A DNA stretch of 9,128 nucleotides, taken from assembly GCA_030837935.1 (NCBI GenBank), contig JAUQXU010000145.1, positions 1 through 9,128 on the forward strand. The letters are read 5' to 3'. The notes beneath the pieces were generated by a model. The model saw only the letters and a list, made by a program, of their open reading frames with translations, searched no databases and had not been told where the DNA came from. Of this stretch, positions 5,977 through 9,128 are shown piece by piece. The stretch is from Candidatus Brocadia sp. (lineage in GTDB: Bacteria > Planctomycetota > Brocadiia > Brocadiales > Brocadiaceae). The number at the start of each line of letters is the position of its first letter. Within the stretch, counting starts at the first letter, position 1. The position numbers and the translations under genes were made by a program.

Positions 5977-7191
5977 ATGAAACTCAATATTAATAATAAG
6001 AATTCTACTCTGATCAAAGATAAAATTCCAGAAAAGTCGAAAAACCGTTTCTTCAATTTGCGTTCAGATCATATTGAGACTATTAGAGGTACACCTATTG
6101 AAGTATGGTGGGATTTAATTCAATCAGATAACGCCCAAAGAGAAATAGAACAAAGATTAAGACAGGTTTATGAATCCAATTTACCTACGTTAGGAGAGAT
6201 TGTTTTTACTAGTTCTTGTCAATTTAAATGTCAGCATTGTCTTTATAATATTGATTACGGTAGATTCAATACCTGCTTATCTCCGGAGCAATGGAAAAGG
6301 ATTATTAAAAATGTCTATGATGATCTGGGAATAAGAACATTTGTCCATTGTGGTCGTTCTATTGACGACACAGGAATAGAGATTTTAAAATGGATGCGTA
6401 ACACATTTAAAGATATTAAATTTGGTCTTATCGACAATGGAATATCCTTGATTCCATATCTTGAAGAATTACCACCTATTCAACCCGACTGGATTGATAT
6501 ATCCATCGATGGTATGGAAAAGGAACATGAACTTCAAAGAAAACAAAAAGGTTCTTTTAAAAAGGCTTTAGGTACCATTATGCATTTAAAAGAAAAACAT
6601 ATTTCATCGAAGATTAATATTCTCATCTGCTTAACAAAATTAAATAAAGACTCGATAATCAATTTAATCGAGTTTATGAATCAAAAAGGTTTTAAAAATT
6701 TCTTTATTTTCCCTGCTAGCACATTTGATGATTACCGGCCTCTTACAAAATTAAAGGTGTCTGGTGACGAATTTGCGAAATTTTTACAACAATTGCATCA
6801 TTCTTTAGATAAATTTAAAGACACGTGGATAGAAGTAAACCTCTTTGATATAAGATATCTGAAAGACATAAAAATCTATTACCCTGAATTGTGGCAAAGA
6901 TTTAAACCGGAAGAAGAGCATCTCTCTTATAAAATGCTTCACAGGGATAATGAATTTTATATTAATTATTATCCGTTGTCGCTTCATGGAATCCGTGAGT
7001 TTACCGTAAATAGTAATGGAGACGTTATTTTCCCTCAAGTAGTAAGAAAAGGAAAACTTTTAAATGAGGATATTATTGGCAATCTGATTTCACATAATGC
7101 TATTGAAATTATGGAAAAGCTGAGGAATTTTAAACTCAGCTATCATGTAAATGCTTTATTATTGGAAAAAAATTGTATAGGAGGTAAATAA
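5977..7191 (+). CDS. Radical SAM enzyme, candidate peptide-modifying, with cysteine-poor SPASM-like tail
   Basis: This 404-residue protein is a radical SAM enzyme that should bind a [4Fe-4S] cluster through C81-x3-C85-x2-C88 (SSCQFKCQHC) and cleave S-adenosylmethionine to make a radical. An N-terminal stretch of about 70 residues precedes the barrel. Later barrel strands include FGLIDNG near 149 and DWIDISIDG (171-179), typical of SPASM/Twitch-type radical SAM proteins. The C-terminal HGIREFTVNSNGDVIFPQ (NGDVIFPQ at 347-354) looks like the SPASM entry strand, but where the family has a cysteine (N-G-D-V-x-P-C) there is Q354. Only one more cysteine (C400) occurs, in NCIGGK at the very end. Auxiliary clusters are therefore probably absent or incomplete. 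AGGA at 5967-5970 supports the start. The 19-codon gene begins one base after the stop, suggesting it as substrate (inference). Confidence 0.85.
   Translation: MKLNINNKNSTLIKDKIPEKSKNRFFNLRSDHIETIRGTPIEVWWDLIQSDNAQREIEQRLRQVYESNLPTLGEIVFTSSCQFKCQHCLYNIDYGRFNTCLSPEQWKRIIKNVYDDLGIRTFVHCGRSIDDTGIEILKWMRNTFKDIKFGLIDNGISLIPYLEELPPIQPDWIDISIDGMEKEHELQRKQKGSFKKALGTIMHLKEKHISSKINILICLTKLNKDSIINLIEFMNQKGFKNFFIFPASTFDDYRPLTKLKVSGDEFAKFLQQLHHSLDKFKDTWIEVNLFDIRYLKDIKIYYPELWQRFKPEEEHLSYKMLHRDNEFYINYYPLSLHGIREFTVNSNGDVIFPQVVRKGKLLNEDIIGNLISHNAIEIMEKLRNFKLSYHVNALLLEKNCIGGK
7179..7185 (+). promoter_or_regulatory. Consensus ribosome binding site of the micro-gene
   Basis: AGGAGGT lies seven bases before the ATG at 7193, inside the last codons of the radical SAM gene (Ile-Gly-Gly-Lys). 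It is one of the strongest Shine-Dalgarno sequences in the window and serves no other visible start codon, which is the main evidence that the 19-codon gene is translated. Confidence 0.75.
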
Positions 7192-7192
7192 A

Positions 7193-7252
7193 ATGATAAT
7201 GAATCTCGGTGCAAATTCTGGTTCTGCTGGTAAAGGGAAGCCGAAGAAATAG
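7193..7252 (+). CDS. Putative 19-residue peptide, candidate RiPP precursor or signal peptide
   Basis: A tiny gene encodes MIMNLGANSGSAGKGKPKK and stops at TAG (7250-7252). It begins one base after the radical SAM stop codon and is preceded by AGGAGGT (7179-7185) at ideal spacing, so translation is well supported. The peptide has a short hydrophobic start (M-I-M-N-L), a Gly/Ser/Ala/Asn centre and a cationic GKGKPKK end with four lysines; it has no cysteine, tryptophan or tyrosine. Its size matches the short streptide-like precursors (about 20 residues) that radical SAM enzymes modify. A second in-frame ATG at 7199 is less well spaced. The Opp-type genes on both sides suggest the product, or a fragment of it, is transported. 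I know of no family with this sequence. It could alternatively be a translational leader for the downstream gene. Confidence 0.6.
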   Translation: MIMNLGANSGSAGKGKPKK

Positions 7253-7260
7253 GCCAATTT

Positions 7261-7277
7261 ATATTTTTGAAAAATAT
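7261..7277. repeat. Perfect 17-bp A/T palindrome between the micro-gene and the binding-protein gene
   Basis: ATATTTTT (7261-7268) and AAAAATAT (7270-7277) are exact reverse complements around a single G, followed by more thymines. It could be a DNA operator, or in RNA a weak A-U hairpin with a thymine run that lowers transcription into the next gene and so favours the peptide. Both roles are inference, and AT-rich chance is possible. Confidence 0.4.
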
Positions 7278-7314
7278 TTTTAGATTCCCAATTTTACGGA
7301 GGTTGAAAATTACC

Positions 7315-8925
7315 ATGAGAATCCGAATTTTATTAAGTGCGCTATCGCTGTGCATTAGTTTTATTTTTCTATCTCCTTGTTTTTCTCAAAACAAAAAATT
7401 GCAAGATCAACTAATAATTGGACTTGAGAGTGAGCCGGAGCGTTTGAATCCTATTACACTCAAAGACCCCAAAACTTTTAAAATAGCATGGCAAATATAC
7501 GAAGGCTTGTTAGGTTTGAATGAGGAGGGCCAGGTTATTCCAAGAATTGCAGAAAAGTGGGAAACAAAGGACAATAAAACATGGGTATTCCATATTCGCA
7601 AAAATGTTTTTTTTCATCCCTCCGAAATTTTTGATTTGCCAAATAAAACACGTTTTGCGACAGCTCATGATGTCCTTTATAGCTATACACGTTTTTGTTC
7701 ATCAGAATCGTATTCATCGTTTGTTCTCGTTGATTCAATAAAAGGTGCAAAGGATTTTAATGCAAAAAAAACTGACTCAGTTGAAGGGTTAACGATAATT
7801 GATGATTATACGTTTCAAATTGAATTAAATGAACCCGAACCGTTTTTTATCAATAGGATTACTACTTCATGGATTGCAATATTCCCAAAAGAGGCAGAAA
7901 AAGAGCAATTTAAAGATCAATGGGGACTTAAAATAGCTGTAGGAACTGGCCCATATAGACTCGTCTCAAAAACGGATAATGAAGTTGTCTTGGTTAAGAA
8001 TGACAATTACTGGGATAATGATAGAAAGCCCAAAATAGAAAAACTTGTTTTTCGTATTATTAAAAATGATCAGTTACGGTTTACTGATTTATCAAAAAAC
8101 CGAATAGATTTAATGGACATTCCCAATCAATCATTCCCACGAATCTTTAATAATGATGGCGCTATAAAAGATGAATATAAAAGTAATTTTGTCATTAAAA
8201 CTGCAAACACCTTTAACACACATTTCATTGGTATGAACTTGAAGAAATTACCAGATAGACACCTTCGAAGAGCTATGTTTTATGGTACTAATCGTGAAGA
8301 AATGGTTCAGAAAATATTATATGGGTATGGTGAAGTTATGGGAGGCGCTGTACCACCTCGAATGAATGGACATATACCCCTTTTAAAAAATATTTATAAT
8401 CCTCAAAAGGCAAAATGGGAGTTAAAACAGTCAAAATACAATGGCAGGGAGATAGAATTATTAATACATGATCTGGCAAATAGCGAACAAATAGGTCAAG
8501 TATTTCAGAAGCAAATGGGTGATATTGGAATTAAGATAAAACTTGTAAAATTAGATTTCCATAGCGTTATAGGAAAAATAGTAAAGGGAGATACAGAACT
8601 ATTTAATATGTTCCTGGAATATGTTTTTTCTTCCCCTGAGCCACTTCTTATAAATTTTTTTACAACAGCAAAGATACCAGTTCCGAATTTCTGGAATTAT
8701 TCTAACAAATATGTTGACCAACAATTAGAAAATTTGAGGAATTTAAATGATAGATCGGCATCAGTAAAAGATTGCGCGAAAATCGAAAAGGTAATTATAA
8801 ATGGAGTTCCTGCAATATTCCTTTATAGACAAAAAAATGTAACAATGTTTTCCAGCAAATTTAAAAATCTGAAAATAAATGAGCATAACCATTATATGTT
8901 AGAAGAAATGGAAAAAATCAGGTAA
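7315..8925 (+). CDS. OppA/DppA-type peptide-binding protein (SBP family 5), secreted
   Basis: This 536-residue solute-binding protein delivers peptides to an ABC importer. It starts with a signal peptide (MRIRILL, a hydrophobic core through residue 19, then SPCFSQ), likely cut near residue 24. The cysteine context LSPC is a poor lipobox, so lipid attachment is uncertain. Family-5 features are EPERLNPI near 40, the IYEGLLGLNEEGQVIPRIAEKWE stretch, AHDVLYSYTRF and GTGPYRLV...NDNYW (210-233), followed by the LRRAMFYGTNREEMVQKILYGYGE lobe-2 hallmark and GAVPP. ATG at 7315 is chosen because GGAGGT (7298-7303) precedes it by 11 bases and the signal peptide begins there; an upstream in-frame TTG at 7267 would add an unlikely 16 residues. 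The stop abuts the permease ATG. The ligand is unknown; the neighbours suggest a small peptide. Confidence 0.92.
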   Translation: MRIRILLSALSLCISFIFLSPCFSQNKKLQDQLIIGLESEPERLNPITLKDPKTFKIAWQIYEGLLGLNEEGQVIPRIAEKWETKDNKTWVFHIRKNVFFHPSEIFDLPNKTRFATAHDVLYSYTRFCSSESYSSFVLVDSIKGAKDFNAKKTDSVEGLTIIDDYTFQIELNEPEPFFINRITTSWIAIFPKEAEKEQFKDQWGLKIAVGTGPYRLVSKTDNEVVLVKNDNYWDNDRKPKIEKLVFRIIKNDQLRFTDLSKNRIDLMDIPNQSFPRIFNNDGAIKDEYKSNFVIKTANTFNTHFIGMNLKKLPDRHLRRAMFYGTNREEMVQKILYGYGEVMGGAVPPRMNGHIPLLKNIYNPQKAKWELKQSKYNGREIELLIHDLANSEQIGQVFQKQMGDIGIKIKLVKLDFHSVIGKIVKGDTELFNMFLEYVFSSPEPLLINFFTTAKIPVPNFWNYSNKYVDQQLENLRNLNDRSASVKDCAKIEKVIINGVPAIFLYRQKNVTMFSSKFKNLKINEHNHYMLEEMEKIR

Positions 8926-9128
8926 ATGTTTTATTTTAAAAGGATTTCCTATTACACCTCACTTCTATTAGGGATAATTCTCTTCTCATTTATTCTTTTT
9001 CACGTAATGCCCGCAGATACTGCGAGGGTTATCCTGGGTCCTAATGCAGATGAAAAACAAGTAGAAACTCTCAGAAAAGAATTAGGTTTAGATAAACCAC
9101 TTCATCACCAATTAACTAACTATATTTC
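8926..9128 (+). CDS. OppB/DppB-type ABC transporter permease, N-terminal part (runs off window)
   Basis: The first 67 codons of an inner-membrane permease are present. The N-terminus has a transmembrane segment (about residues 9-26, SYYTSLLLGIILFSFILFHV), followed by MPADTARVILGPNADEKQVETLRKELGLDKPLHHQLTNYI. This is the conserved first periplasmic loop of OppB/DppB proteins, usually of the form P-G-D-P-A-x-x-x-L-G-x-x-A-x-x-x-x-x-x-x-L-R-x-x-L-G-L-D-x-P. It begins directly after the binding-protein stop codon with no gap, so the two are translationally coupled. The partner permease (OppC type) and a possible second ATPase would be expected further downstream. Confidence 0.92.
   Translation, partial: MFYFKRISYYTSLLLGIILFSFILFHVMPADTARVILGPNADEKQVETLRKELGLDKPLHHQLTNYI

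Noticed and set aside
7267..7314. Upstream TTG start for the binding protein
   Set aside because: It has no ribosome binding site, would place 16 residues before a typical signal peptide, and runs through the A/T palindrome and the ribosome binding site at 7298-7303.

Overview
The window is AT-rich bacterial DNA with Shine-Dalgarno-led genes, decayed mobile DNA, two PIN-type toxin-antitoxin loci and a peptide-transport operon. Nothing fixes the taxon. A Gram-negative, largely anaerobic lineage is plausible (a diderm or planctomycete-like genome would fit), but this is a low-confidence guess from gene content only. No tRNA, rRNA or CRISPR array was seen.

Bases 1-1274 hold ordinary genes beside a fossil: the end of a YgjP/SprT-like zinc metallopeptidase, a C-terminal scrap of a thermonuclease (SNase-like) gene, and an intact DUF72 (YecE-like) protein. 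Bases 1275-3150 are a graveyard: the detached C-terminal part of a large serine recombinase (carrying a 13-bp perfect inverted repeat), a stop-interrupted scrap of an IS1634-type transposase, long stretches without genes, and a broken cysteine-containing reading frame of unknown origin.

Bases 3152-4399 carry two neighbouring toxin-antitoxin loci. In the first, an intact UPF0175-type antitoxin is followed by only the last 40 or so codons of its DUF3368/PIN toxin and a terminator-like hairpin. The second is a complete pair of a small antitoxin overlapping a PIN-domain toxin. A gene-free AT-rich stretch of 427 bases follows, with two near-identical palindromes set 22 bp apart.

Bases 4827-9128 are the most interesting part. 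The order is oppD-type ATPase, radical SAM enzyme, a 19-codon micro-gene with an almost ideal ribosome binding site, an oppA-type solute-binding protein, and the start of an oppB-type permease, all on the plus strand. My inference is a peptide system in which the radical SAM enzyme modifies a very short ribosomal peptide and the Opp-like transporter moves the product or a related peptide across the membrane, possibly as a signal. The micro-gene was found by eye, being too short for routine gene calling. The enzyme-substrate link is unproven.
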